From Novosphingobium profundi (GTDB taxonomy: Bacteria; Pseudomonadota; Alphaproteobacteria; Sphingomonadales; Sphingomonadaceae): a DNA stretch of 64,000 bases. The position numbers were made by a program, and so were the translations under genes. The notes under the pieces are model-generated. The model was given only the letters and a program-made list of their open reading frames with translations, did not search any database and had not been told where the DNA came from. The first letter of the stretch is position 1; each line of letters opens with the position of its first letter. Below, piece after piece: positions 24,974 through 33,459 of this stretch. The stretch lies in NCBI RefSeq assembly GCF_018491765.1, contig NZ_JABWCU010000015.1, forward strand, positions 62,001 to 126,000, in the 5' to 3' direction.

Positions 24974-26119
24974 ATGACCACCCGCACCCCGGCGCGCGCC
25001 GCAATCTGCCACGGCAACACCCGGCCCTTCGCCATCGAGGATGTCGAGCTCGACGCGCTGCGCACCGACGAAGTGCGCGTGCGCATCCTCGCCTGCGGCA
25101 TCTGCCATACCGACATGGCGGTGCGCGACGCGCAATTGCCGGTGCCGCTCCCCATCGTGCTCGGCCACGAGGGCGCCGGGATCGTCGAGGACGTCGGCAC
25201 CGCGGTCACCGCGGTGAAGCCGGGCGACCGCGTCGTCATGAGCTTCAACTCCTGCGGCCAGTGCCCCAGTTGCCGCATCGAGGCGCCAACCTACTGCTAC
25301 GAATTCTACCCTAACAACTGGTCGGGTGTACGGCCCGACGGTTCGCCCACGCTGTACCGGGACGGCGCGCCGCTCAACGGCAACTTCTTCGGCCAGTCCG
25401 CCTTCGCCACGCAGGCCATCGCGCACGAACGCAATGTCGTGCGCGTGCCCGAAAGCCTCGCCGACACGGCCCTCGAAGTACTCGCCCCGATCGGCTGCGG
25501 GCTCATGACCGGCGCAGGCGCAGTGCTCAACGCGATGAAAGTACGAGAAGGCATGCCCATCGCCGTGTGGGGCGCCGGGACCGTGGGCATGGCCGCGATC
25601 ATGGCCGCCAGGATCGCCGGCGCCGATCCGATCATTGCCATCGACGTCCACGACAGCCGCCTCGCGCTCGCGCGCGAACTGGGCGCGACGCACGTCCTCA
25701 ACGGCCGCTCCGACGACGTCGAAGCCGAAATCCGCACGATCTGCCCGCAGGGCCTGGGCTACGCCTTCGACACTACCGGCGTGAACACGCTCATCGAACG
25801 CGCCTTCACGTTGCTCGCCCCGATGGGCGTGCTGGGCCTCGTCGGCGCCTCCGCGCCCGAGGACATGCTGGCCTTCAACGAGGCCAGCTTCATGAGCAAC
25901 GGGCGGCGCGTCATGGGTATCCTGGGCGGCGACAGCGACCTGCAGACCTTCCTGCCCGAGCTAATGGAGCACTACCGCGAAGGACGCTTCCCCTTCGACC
26001 GGCTGATCGGCTTCTTTCCTTTCGAGAGGATCAACGAGGCGATCCACGCCAGCGAGACGGGCGAAGTGATCAAGCCCGTGCTGCGCATGGAGGCCTCCCT
26101 CCAGGCACCACTCGCCTGA
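24974..26119 (+). CDS. Zinc-dependent alcohol dehydrogenase (class III/aryl-alcohol type)
   Basis: A 381-residue zinc dehydrogenase. It has the catalytic Cys and following His in CGICHTDMAVRD, GHEGAG, the four structural-zinc cysteines in CGQCPSCRIEAPTYC, and the GAGTVGMAA cofactor motif near residue 200. The long insert after the zinc lobe (NNWSGVRPDG to NGNFFGQS) and overall form resemble XylB-type aryl-alcohol dehydrogenases. It follows the SDR after 43 bases with a GAGGAA ribosome site. Its aromatic-type relatives make it an odd partner for sugar-acid genes; it may serve another alcohol or the neighbouring aromatic cluster. Confidence 0.88.
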   Translation: MTTRTPARAAICHGNTRPFAIEDVELDALRTDEVRVRILACGICHTDMAVRDAQLPVPLPIVLGHEGAGIVEDVGTAVTAVKPGDRVVMSFNSCGQCPSCRIEAPTYCYEFYPNNWSGVRPDGSPTLYRDGAPLNGNFFGQSAFATQAIAHERNVVRVPESLADTALEVLAPIGCGLMTGAGAVLNAMKVREGMPIAVWGAGTVGMAAIMAARIAGADPIIAIDVHDSRLALARELGATHVLNGRSDDVEAEIRTICPQGLGYAFDTTGVNTLIERAFTLLAPMGVLGLVGASAPEDMLAFNEASFMSNGRRVMGILGGDSDLQTFLPELMEHYREGRFPFDRLIGFFPFERINEAIHASETGEVIKPVLRMEASLQAPLA

Positions 26120-26177
26120 CCTGCGATCGGCGCGCGCAGTTGGTGGCAATGGCCATCAGCTGCGCGATCCAAGGCTT

Positions 26178-26279
26178 TCAGGGTGGCGAGCCGATGTCGA
26201 GATTGCCGTCCCGGACACGGGCCTTGCCATCACATCCACCGGTGAACGTGGCCTGTGCCTCATACGCCACTTTGATCAT
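26178..26279 (-). pseudogene. Remnant of organic hydroperoxide resistance gene ohr
   Basis: Only 33 codons remain: MIKVAYEAQATFTGGCDGKA and then RVRDGNLDI before a stop. This matches the conserved N-terminus of Ohr (start, V-Y-A-A-TGG-DG-A, DG-LD). The rest of the roughly 140-residue protein, with the two peroxidatic cysteines, is absent. It is divergent from the broken ohrR-like gene next to it, which is the usual ohr-ohrR arrangement. The 58 bases between the idonate-cluster dehydrogenase and this remnant contain nothing recognisable. Confidence 0.65.
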
Positions 26280-26317
26280 CGGTCATCTCCTGCATACGCG
26301 CGATTTACTTTCCGCCT

Positions 26318-26775
26318 ATGAGCAAAAATCGACCCGCAAGCGCTGGATCCGCCCTGCTTGCCCCATTCCTATGCTTCACGGTCTATTCCACCGGCCGGGC
26401 ATTCCATCGAGCCGACAAGCCCATTCTGGATGATCTCGGGCTGACCTATCCTCAGTACCTGGCGATGGTCGCGTAGGGAACGGCGATGGCCTGACCGTCT
26501 CCGAGTTGGGTACCCAGTTATCCCTGGAGTCCAACACCTTCACTCCGCTCCTTAAGCGCCTCGAGGCCGGGGGATTGGCTATTCGGCAACACGACGCTGC
26601 CGACGAGCGCGTGGTGCGAGTGTCATTGACGAACAAAGGCCGTGACTTGGCGAAGGCAGCCTCCTGCGTTCCGGGTCGTATCCTGGAAGCCACGGGACTG
26701 GAGCGGGCCGAAATCAAGCACCTGAACCGAACTTTGGTGCGGTTGCGAGATAATCTGCGCGGTGCCCAGCCCTGA
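26318..26775 (+). pseudogene. Frameshifted ohrR-like MarR regulator
   Basis: Two reading frames together spell an OhrR/MarR protein. The first (26318-26476) gives FLCFTVYSTGRAFHRADKPI and LGLTYPQYLAMVA, then a TAG stop. The second, from about 26473 to 26775, gives GDGLTVSELGTQLSLESNTFTPLLK, DERVVRVSLTNKG and the tail (motif residues quoted in part). The LWE turn between MVA and GDGLTV is missing, so a small deletion has shifted the frame. The redox cysteine of OhrR (LCF) is still present. The intact relative at 43257-43760 shows what the full sequence should look like. Confidence 0.8.
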
Positions 26776-27441
26776 AGCGTTCGCCAAAATCGGACCGTGC
26801 ATAGCCCGCAGTTTGATTGGTGCCTCGCGTTTGGCAAAAGCTGCGACAGTTCTGAACGACCTTACGTCTTTGAAGCCCGCGCGCATGGTCTGTGGAGCGC
26901 AAACCCGGCATATCCCTTGACACCAAACCTTGCCCGGAGCGACACGAAGTCTGCCCGCAAGCAGCCTTGGGCCAAATCTTCGCCAGCCATCAACTTGATG
27001 GCGAAGCACCCTTCAGCAACATTCAACCGAACGCAACGGCCACAAGGCAAAGCCTGCGCACGCAGTTTTGTGCAGCCCACTCTTGCGGTTTCATCGCCAA
27101 GCGGACCGGAGGGCCTGACCGGGGCCGGCAGGCGAATGTCGCGCTTGGAGCGCTGAGTCGCGACTTGCGGCCGCTAAGCCATGTTAGAAAACCTCGCCAG
27201 AAGGTGGGTGCAACGATAGTCCAACCCGACAGAGTTTATCGCGCATTCGCCCCCCCACGAGCGGCACGAGGCGGCGCGCAAGGCACGTTGGCGGCGGAAC
27301 TACGTGTCGCCTGCCGGAAAGCATCTGATTTCCAACGTACGGGTTTTTCGTTTCTCCAAATCGGGAAAGCTCCACTTGCCATCTAACCGTCAAAAATCGA
27401 AGACAGCATTCGGGGCGGTGAATCACTCGTCAGGACCGAAA
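26776..27441. other. Intergenic stretch without recognisable gene
   Basis: Several open frames exist on both strands but none has family features, a plausible start site or sensible codon use. The composition is mixed. It lies between the decayed ohr/ohrR locus and the GyrI-like gene and looks like eroded coding DNA. Confidence 0.5.
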
Positions 27442-28056
27442 GTGGAAAAGCTCGATCTCAAGAAGCAGCTTCGCCATCTGTTCAATCCACAGAAGCATGA
27501 ATTTGCTGATATTGTGGTTCCCACCATGCCCTTCGTGAAGGTCGATGGAGCCGGCGATCCCAATTCCTCCGCTGTTTACAGGCAGGCAGTCGAATGGCTG
27601 TATGGCGTCAGCTATGCGATGAAATTTGCAGCGAAGAACGAGTTGAACCGCGATTATGTGGTGCCGCCGTTGGAAGCGCTTTGGTGGTCTGATGATCCCG
27701 GTACGTTCGCAAGGCGCGAAAAGGACCGCTGGCAATGGGTAGTCATGATCATGGCGCCTGAATTCGTGACAAACACGATGTTCGAGGATGCGGTCGCAAA
27801 GACGCTGGCCAAGCGGAACGATCGCCCGTTGTCACTACGGTTTGAGCCATATTCGGAAGGCCGGTCACTGCAAATACTGCACATCGGTAGCTATGACGAC
27901 GAAGGTCCGACATTGAAGCATTTGCACGACGATGTGATGCTCGAGCTTGGCGTCACCTTCAACGGCCCTCATCATGAGGTATATCTCAGCGACCCACGAA
28001 AAATCGCGCCCGCCAAGCTAAAGACAATTCTTAGGCAGCCTGTTCGACCAGTCTGA
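27442..28056 (+). CDS. GyrI-like small-molecule-binding domain protein
   Basis: A protein of about 204 residues matching the stand-alone GyrI-like family. It starts VEKLDLKKQLRHLF, and contains FVKVDGAGDPN, YRQAVEWLYGVSYAMKF, PPLEALWW, ILHIGSYDDEGPT, and HHEVYLSDPRK. GTG 27442 is chosen because family members begin with this EKLDLKK segment; an upstream in-frame GTG at 27304 would add non-conserved residues. Such proteins bind hydrophobic or cationic compounds; some hydrolyse cyclopropanoid cytotoxins. No DNA-binding domain is attached. GC content is lower than in the first 26 kb, so it belongs to a different sequence background. Confidence 0.8.
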   Translation: MEKLDLKKQLRHLFNPQKHEFADIVVPTMPFVKVDGAGDPNSSAVYRQAVEWLYGVSYAMKFAAKNELNRDYVVPPLEALWWSDDPGTFARREKDRWQWVVMIMAPEFVTNTMFEDAVAKTLAKRNDRPLSLRFEPYSEGRSLQILHIGSYDDEGPTLKHLHDDVMLELGVTFNGPHHEVYLSDPRKIAPAKLKTILRQPVRPV

Positions 28057-28325
28057 CAGCTTCCCATTTCCTTGATCGTTTTCGGGAAAGCGGCAGGAAT
28101 GACGGAAATCGGGTGTGTTCCGACACGTCCGGTTTCAGGCTTTCCGTTCTCGCGGTGGAACGGCTTTGTTCCACCCATCTGGGCTGCTGACCGACCTGGA
28201 CGGCGGGGGAAAGCGGCCGGTCCGCTGCCAAGCGCGCCAAATTGGCCTTCGCGCGACCAAATTGGGCGCCTGCCGGACCAACGACCTCCCCGGAGCCTTG
28301 ACGCCGCGCTCACCCTTCCGCCCCC

Positions 28326-28385
28326 GACCCTTTATCGTCGCTCAGCCATTGATTTGCCTTTCCCAGGTGCGGAAGGTCCGCTTTG
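28326..28385 (+). repeat. Dispersed intergenic repeat, copy 1
   Basis: It begins GACCCTTTATCGTCGCTCAG, continues through a GATTT core, and ends CCAGGTGCGGAAGGTCCGCT. It shares this layout with at least eight other copies in the window. The 3' part contains the small inverted repeat GCGGA-AGG-TCCGC. The surrounding 28057-28665 interval otherwise holds only a hairpin and no recognisable gene. Confidence 0.75.
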
Positions 28386-28522
28386 CCATCCTAGGATGTT
28401 CTGTCCCGTGCCGCAGTTGCCTGCTGCCCCCGTCAGGGGTCAGTCGATCGCGCTCCCATACCAAGCTGCAGTGATGCTAACGCATCAACAGCCTGAAACG
28501 CTCGGGCGCCGCGCGGGCTTGA

Positions 28523-28557
28523 CCAAGGCACGATGAGTCTGATTCATCGTGCCTTGG
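28523..28557. other. Perfect 14-bp hairpin
   Basis: CCAAGGCACGATGA is followed by a 7-base loop and its exact complement. No T-run follows on either strand, so it is not a classical terminator. It lies 109 bases before a secreted-protein gene and may be a regulatory or RNA-processing structure. Confidence 0.55.
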
Positions 28558-28665
28558 CATCAATCCATGACATTAATTTAAACCAATCATGTTGCTGTCC
28601 GACTTGTTAGAAAAACCTGATTTCACTATTAAGTTAAATGCCAAGGGGTATTAGCAGGGGGCATC

Positions 28666-29424
28666 ATGAATAGAATTTGTCGCGCGATTGCGGCTGCGTT
28701 GCTTGCAGCGTGCGTCATCACACCCGCCATTGGCCAAGAGCGAACCGCGGTTAAGCGTGGTTTCTCGCTCGCACCGCAGAGCGGCAAGACGATTCTTGTT
28801 TTTCGGCCGACCGTGCGCGTAGGCGCCCAGTCGACTGGGGGCATGTTCGAACCTAACGCTGATTGGACGGATCAGGCGCGCAAGAATATCGATGCCGCCT
28901 TGGCCTCGCGGCAAGGCAAATTGGGCAACAAGATCGTCTACGCGCCGGTGTCGTACGGCGATGAGGCTCAGCGGGTCGAGGAATATGCGGCCCTTTTTGC
29001 GGCCGTTTCCCAGTCGGTAATCCAATATCAGTTCTTTGTTGGCAACCGATTGCCGACCAAGAAGCACGACAACAAGGAAGATGTGTTCGAGTGGTCGCTT
29101 GGTGACGGCGTATCCTCCCTCCCAGGCGCCGCTGACGCGGACTATGCCTTGTTCATCTATAACAAGGATGCTTACGGCTCGACTGGTCGTAAGTTGCTGC
29201 AGATTGCAGCCGCGTTTGGCGGGGTGGGGGTCACGTCGGGCGAACACGCCGGATATGCAGGTCTCGTCGATCTCAAGACCGGCGATATCCTATGGTTGAA
29301 TGCCGATGGCGCCATGGGGGGGGGGGACGTGCGTGAACCCGATGGCGCAGAAAAGCGGATCGACTAGCTTCTGGAGGATTTTCCCGGTAGCGAGCCGCAG
29401 AAGCTAGCAGCAGTTCAACCGTGA
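28666..29424 (+). pseudogene. Secreted protein of unknown function, interrupted by a nonsense codon
   Basis: The reading frame starts at ATG 28666 after AGGGGG, with a signal peptide ending near PAIGQ. After 233 codons it meets TAG at 29365-29367. Reading through, it continues LLEDFPGSEPQKLAAVQP to TGA at 29422-29424, which overlaps the GTG start of the M48-like gene by four bases. This tight coupling shows where the true end was: a single CAG-to-TAG change would explain the stop. The tail KRIDxLLEDFP follows a WLNAD-MGGGDVR segment. I know no named family. It is typically followed by an M48 peptidase in sphingomonads, as here. Loss of only about 20 residues may leave some function. Confidence 0.65.
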
Positions 29425-29704
29425 AGAGACCGATTGTTTGGCTGCTTGCAGCCGCGACTGCCTTCGCAGCCACGTTGGCAATAGGACAAGACAAAGTCGC
29501 TCCACCCCCGCCCCCTTATTTGGGCGCTTATCAGCCGGTTGGCGTCGATGAAATCGGCATGTGGCGAGAGAGCGACGAGGCGGAGCGTGCCCTTGCTAAC
29601 TCGCCAATCTCAATCCGCGACGAGGCACTGAACCGCTATATTAAAGGCGTCCTGTGCGAAACGGTAGGCGTTGATCGTTGTCAATCGGTCCGCGTTTACA
29701 TTCT
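29421..29704 (+). pseudogene. Truncated M48-type metallopeptidase, N-terminal fragment
   Basis: GTG 29421 begins a signal peptide (cleavage near AIGQ), followed by YQPVGVDEIGMWRESDEAER, then IRDEALNRYIKGVLCETVG and DRCQSVRVYI. This is the conserved front of secreted M48 peptidases of the form YxPxxxDExGLW, DPxLNxYVxxVxCRxxG, RVYIV. The HExxH domain is entirely missing: after VRVYIL the sequence turns into a copy of the dispersed repeat, and then the old-yellow-enzyme gene on the other strand. The open frame runs on to 29834 but that part is not peptidase. Confidence 0.75.
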
Positions 29705-29766
29705 GACCCTTGTCGGTCGCTCATCAGCAAATTTCGACGCCCCACGTGCTGTCGGTCTGCTTTCCC
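29705..29766 (+). repeat. Dispersed intergenic repeat, copy 2, at a gene breakpoint
   Basis: It starts GACCCTTGTCGGTCGCTCAT, has an AAATTT core and ends with GTGCTGTCGGTCTGCTTTCC. It lies exactly where homology to the M48 peptidase stops, so the repeat marks the deletion or rearrangement junction. Confidence 0.65.
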
Positions 29767-29809
29767 GACTCCGTTCATCAAACCAAAAGGACACCAAGGC
29801 GGTGGACCA

Positions 29810-30913
29810 TTACGCCTCTTGGAGAGCGGGATAGTCAGTATAGCCGTCTTCGCCCATTGCATACCAGCCAACCGAACGCGGCTCAGCTAGCTTGGCGCCC
29901 GCCCGGATGCGTCCGACGAGATCCGGGTTGGCGATGAAAGGTCGTCCGTAGGTGACGGCATCAGCCATGCCTTCATCCACGAGCGACGCGCCGGTCTCCG
30001 GCGTCAGCGACCCGTTCGCCACGAGGACGCCCCTGAAATGAGGCCGTACCATCTCCAACACCCTGGGCAGGAAGGAAGGTCCGCCGGCCATGGCGTTCTG
30101 ATCGGCTGCGTGGAGGTACCCGGCCCCTACGGCGTCGAGCCTTTGCGCCAGGTCCGCATAAGTGCTTTCCGGATCGGGATCGAGCGCGTTGTTGTAAGTA
30201 GCGAGCGGCGAAACGCGCACGCCTACCCTTGTGGGCGTGAAGTGTGCGGCGGCCGCCGCGAAAACGTCCATGAGGAAGCGGGCCCGGTTCTCGCGCGAAC
30301 CGCCATAGGCGTCCTTGCGGGCATTGACCTCGGGCGACAGGAACTGATGCGGCAAGTAGCCGTTCGCGGCGTGGATCTCGACACCGTCGAACCCGGCGGC
30401 CTTCGCGTTCGCTGCGGCATTGCCATAGTCGGCAATCGTACGCGCGATGTCCTCGCTGTTCATCGCCTTGGAAGGTGACGCCGCGATCTTCACATATTCG
30501 CCGTTGGCGAGCAGGCCCTGCACCGCGAGCTTGTCGAGGTCTTCGTTGCGGCCGCTAGGCGAGAGCGGTGCAACACCTCCTGTAAGTGCCGCATTGCTGG
30601 CTCGGCCACAGTGCCAAAGTTGGGCGAAGATGTGGCCGCCCGCGGCGTGGACGGCGGCCGTCACGGACTTCCAGGCCTCCACCTGCTCTTGCGTGTAGAG
30701 CCCCGGCGCCCTGTCGAATGCGCTGCTGTCGCCATTCACGTAAACGCCTTCGCTGATGATCAGCCCGGCCGTGGCGCGCTGGCGATAGTACTCGATCATG
30801 ATCCTGGTCGGCACGCCGTCCTGCGTGGCACGGGCACGCGTCATCGGGGGCATCCAGATACGGTTGGCGAGCGTCAGATCGCCAATCTGGATGGGGTCGA
30901 ACAAGCTGGTCAT
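29810..30913 (-). CDS. Old yellow enzyme (NemA-type ene-reductase)
   Basis: A 367-residue FMN-dependent reductase of the N-ethylmaleimide reductase group. It has LANRIWMPPMTRARA at the N-terminus, QLWHCGR, the substrate-binding HAAN in GVEIHAANGYLPHQFL, and YGRPFIANPDL near the C-terminus. It reduces activated C=C bonds of enones, maleimides, quinones or nitro compounds with NAD(P)H. ATG 30911-30913 is preferred over upstream starts since the family begins MTSLFDPI. It is divergent from the LysR gene at 31108, which probably controls it. Its 3' end overlaps the dead M48 frame, so it borders the rearrangement. Confidence 0.93.
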   Translation of the reverse strand: MTSLFDPIQIGDLTLANRIWMPPMTRARATQDGVPTRIMIEYYRQRATAGLIISEGVYVNGDSSAFDRAPGLYTQEQVEAWKSVTAAVHAAGGHIFAQLWHCGRASNAALTGGVAPLSPSGRNEDLDKLAVQGLLANGEYVKIAASPSKAMNSEDIARTIADYGNAAANAKAAGFDGVEIHAANGYLPHQFLSPEVNARKDAYGGSRENRARFLMDVFAAAAAHFTPTRVGVRVSPLATYNNALDPDPESTYADLAQRLDAVGAGYLHAADQNAMAGGPSFLPRVLEMVRPHFRGVLVANGSLTPETGASLVDEGMADAVTYGRPFIANPDLVGRIRAGAKLAEPRSVGWYAMGEDGYTDYPALQEA

Positions 30914-31107
30914 GCGAGAAACCTCTTTTGCGGAAACCACGAGGAGCCTTGTTCAGAAGGACGTGGCTTATTGTTCCTGATCATGGCACATCAATGCCTC
31001 AATCATGCAAATGAGGCGTATTTTCCTCGCAGGGAAGGCCGATATTTCGACATCTAAATCCATAAAAATGGATAATAAGCCGTCACAGAAAACCTGGAAG
31101 AAGCGCA

Positions 31108-32085
31108 ATGAACCAAATCATGGCGATGCGCGTGTTTACACGCGTGGTCGAAACCGGCTCGTTTTCGCGTGCGTCGGACCAGCTGGGTATCCCGCGCTCC
31201 ACCGCGAGCAAGCTGGTGAGCGACCTGGAACGTCACCTCGGCGTAGAACTCGTCGAGCGTACCACCCGCAAGGTTCGCGTCACGCAGGAAGGGCGCGACT
31301 ACTATGTTCGGGCGCACCGGATCGTGCACGAAGTGGATGATGCGGATAACGCCCTGCGCGACCGTCCGCATAGCCCCAAAGGGCCATTGCGTATCGAGGC
31401 AACATCCTCGTTTGCGAACCTTGTCCTGATCCCGTCTCTGGCCGATTTTCGTGCGCGCTATCCCGATATCGTTCTGTCCGTCGGCATTTCGGACCGTTAT
31501 GTCGATCTTGTCGCCGAGGGGGTGGACTGCGCGATCCGGGCCAGCAACGAAGAGACGACCCCGCTCGTGGCGCATCATCTGTTTTCCTTCGAGAATGTCA
31601 CTTTTGCCTCGCGCAGCTACCTCGAACGTCGGGGTATTCCCGAAACGCCGGACGCGCTCGCGGACCACGATCTCATTGGCTATTTTTCCGCAGCTACCGG
31701 CAAGCCGATGCCGCTTCTATTCGCCCGCGATGGCCGACGCCGGGAGATCGAGCGTTTCGCGCTCTCGACCAACGAGACGACGGGCTACGTCAACATGATC
31801 AAGGCGGGGCTCGGCATCGGTCAGAACTTTCGCGAGATCATCCGTCCCCAGCTCGAAAGCGGTGAACTTGTGCCAATCCTCGAGGAATGGACGCGCCCTA
31901 GAATGCACTATTGCATCGTCTATCCGCCCGGGCGGGTGGTCCATGCGCGTCTGCGGGCTTTCATCGACTGGGCCGTGGCGCGCTTTGCAATTGGCAATTC
32001 GCAACCGGTTTGGACGGTCGAAAGCTTCAAAGATCCCTACCTTCGCATGGATCAAGCCAACGTTATGCCTGGAAATGTCAAATAG
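31108..32085 (+). CDS. LysR-family regulator (DsdC/AaeR-like group)
   Basis: A 325-residue LysR regulator. The N-terminal helix-turn-helix (MRVFTRVVETGSFSRASDQL, PRSTASKLVSDLERHLG) is followed by RTTRKVRVTQEGRDYY and a two-lobed effector domain. ATG 31108 is used; ATG 31120 is an alternative. It diverges from the old-yellow-enzyme gene with about 195 bases between them. That arrangement suggests it activates the reductase in response to an electrophile. The C-terminal 30 residues (NSQPVWTVESFKD onward) extend past the usual end. The inducer is unknown. Confidence 0.92.
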   Translation: MNQIMAMRVFTRVVETGSFSRASDQLGIPRSTASKLVSDLERHLGVELVERTTRKVRVTQEGRDYYVRAHRIVHEVDDADNALRDRPHSPKGPLRIEATSSFANLVLIPSLADFRARYPDIVLSVGISDRYVDLVAEGVDCAIRASNEETTPLVAHHLFSFENVTFASRSYLERRGIPETPDALADHDLIGYFSAATGKPMPLLFARDGRRREIERFALSTNETTGYVNMIKAGLGIGQNFREIIRPQLESGELVPILEEWTRPRMHYCIVYPPGRVVHARLRAFIDWAVARFAIGNSQPVWTVESFKDPYLRMDQANVMPGNVK

Positions 32086-32101
32086 ATCTGGGACTTCCTT
32101 C

Positions 32102-32157
32102 GACCCATGGCGGCCATTCCGCCGTTGATTCTTGTATCCTGGCTGCGGACTGTCAGG
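32102..32157 (+). repeat. Dispersed intergenic repeat, copy 3
   Basis: GACCCATGGCGGCCATTC at the start, GTTGATT core, and CCTGGCTGCGGACTGTCAG at the end follow the shared layout. It begins 17 bases after the LysR stop codon. Confidence 0.65.
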
Positions 32158-32345
32158 TTGTCGGTGATTACCGCGTTCACCCGAAAATCCTTATCTGACA
32201 AACTTTGCGCGCGATAAAGACTCTCCTTCCATTCAGTGAAGAGAACCCCAAGCCTGATATATTTCTGCGGCGAATAGGGGCATGCCGGTATCTGGTACAA
32301 GCCACATCTTGCAGAACGTTGATAGGTGGCAAAGAGTGCAAAGCA

Positions 32346-33281
32346 GTGTTGGATAGCTACAGTTTATCGACGATTTTTCTCATGTGTGCGGACTCGGGAA
32401 GCTTTGCCGCCGCAGGTCGTCGTCTCAACCTTTCGCGCTCGGCGGTGGGCAAGGCGATCGCGAAGCTCGAGGACGATCTCGGCGTGCGCCTTTTCCATCG
32501 AACGACCCGTCACCAAGGACTGACCGAAGACGGACACATCTATCTGGAGCACGCCCGGCGCGCGCAGAACGAGTTGGAAGCCGTGCGTGAGGTGTTCGCA
32601 TCGGGAAGACGCAGCCCCACTGGGATCCTGCGTGCAGCGCTTCCCGCCGCACTCGGACGCCATTTCATCGGACCGCTTCTGCTCCAGTTGCCGGGGCTCC
32701 ATCCCGAAATGCACGTCGCACTTTCCCTCAGCGATCAGCCGATCGACTTGCTCGAAAGCGGATTCGACCTGGCCGTTCGCATTGGAGCGAGCCTGGATTC
32801 GGACGGAATTCTGCGCCGCAAGATCGGTACCCAGGCCATGAGCCTCTATGCCGGGCCTTCCTACCTCGAGCGCTTCGGGACACCGAGCAACCCGGCCGAT
32901 CTCGATCATCATCACATGGTCGTCTATTCCCGAGGGCGCACGCTGCATTGGCAAACTCCGCACACGAAAGGCAAAGCCGGTCCCGAAGGAACCGCCAGAC
33001 TCCAAGTCGACGACCTTGATCTTCTTGCCGACACGGCCGTTCAAGGCTTGGGTATAGTAAGCCTTCCCCAGTGGCTCGCGGCCCCTCACGTCGCGACAGG
33101 CGCCTTGCAAAGGCTGTCCGTGTTGGCGCCCCGTTCGTTCGACATTGCGGTGCTGTGGCCGCAAAGCGACATCGTTCCGCTACGCACACGGGTTGCCATC
33201 GACCACCTCGCCGCCCATCTCCCAGCGGCCATGGCCCTGGCCGCGCAACCGGAAAACACGGTCACAACGCAAAGATTGTAG
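32346..33281 (+). CDS. LysR-family regulator
   Basis: A LysR protein of about 311 residues: SYSLSTIFLMCADSGSFAAA and SRSAVGKAIAKLEDDLGVRLFHR (key parts of the helix-turn-helix), then the effector domain with QPIDLLESGFDLAVRIG and VQGLGIVSLPQW. No good ATG exists at the expected place. GTG 32346 or TTG 32349 immediately precedes the first helix and GTG is used here, with moderate certainty. It is co-directional with the following MBL-fold and alpha/beta hydrolase genes but 178 bases away, so it may regulate them. A longer open frame upstream has no family match. Confidence 0.82.
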   Translation: MLDSYSLSTIFLMCADSGSFAAAGRRLNLSRSAVGKAIAKLEDDLGVRLFHRTTRHQGLTEDGHIYLEHARRAQNELEAVREVFASGRRSPTGILRAALPAALGRHFIGPLLLQLPGLHPEMHVALSLSDQPIDLLESGFDLAVRIGASLDSDGILRRKIGTQAMSLYAGPSYLERFGTPSNPADLDHHHMVVYSRGRTLHWQTPHTKGKAGPEGTARLQVDDLDLLADTAVQGLGIVSLPQWLAAPHVATGALQRLSVLAPRSFDIAVLWPQSDIVPLRTRVAIDHLAAHLPAAMALAAQPENTVTTQRL

Positions 33282-33459
33282 CGCCCAGAGCTACAATTCG
33301 TCGCCAAAAGGGCGCGCGATCAATGACTTGATGGCCGCTATACCGCCTCTTGCCCGGTTCGACAGATCGCACCGGCCACGACATCCATACGATGGAGCGC
33401 CCCCGCGCCGCGATGCGGCGTCCTGACGGCGTGTCCCATCGATTTCGAGGAGGCCCAGA

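Noticed and set aside
26776..27441. Several mid-size open frames on both strands
   Set aside because: None has a recognisable motif, ribosome site or coherent hydrophobic pattern; they are treated as noise in eroded DNA.
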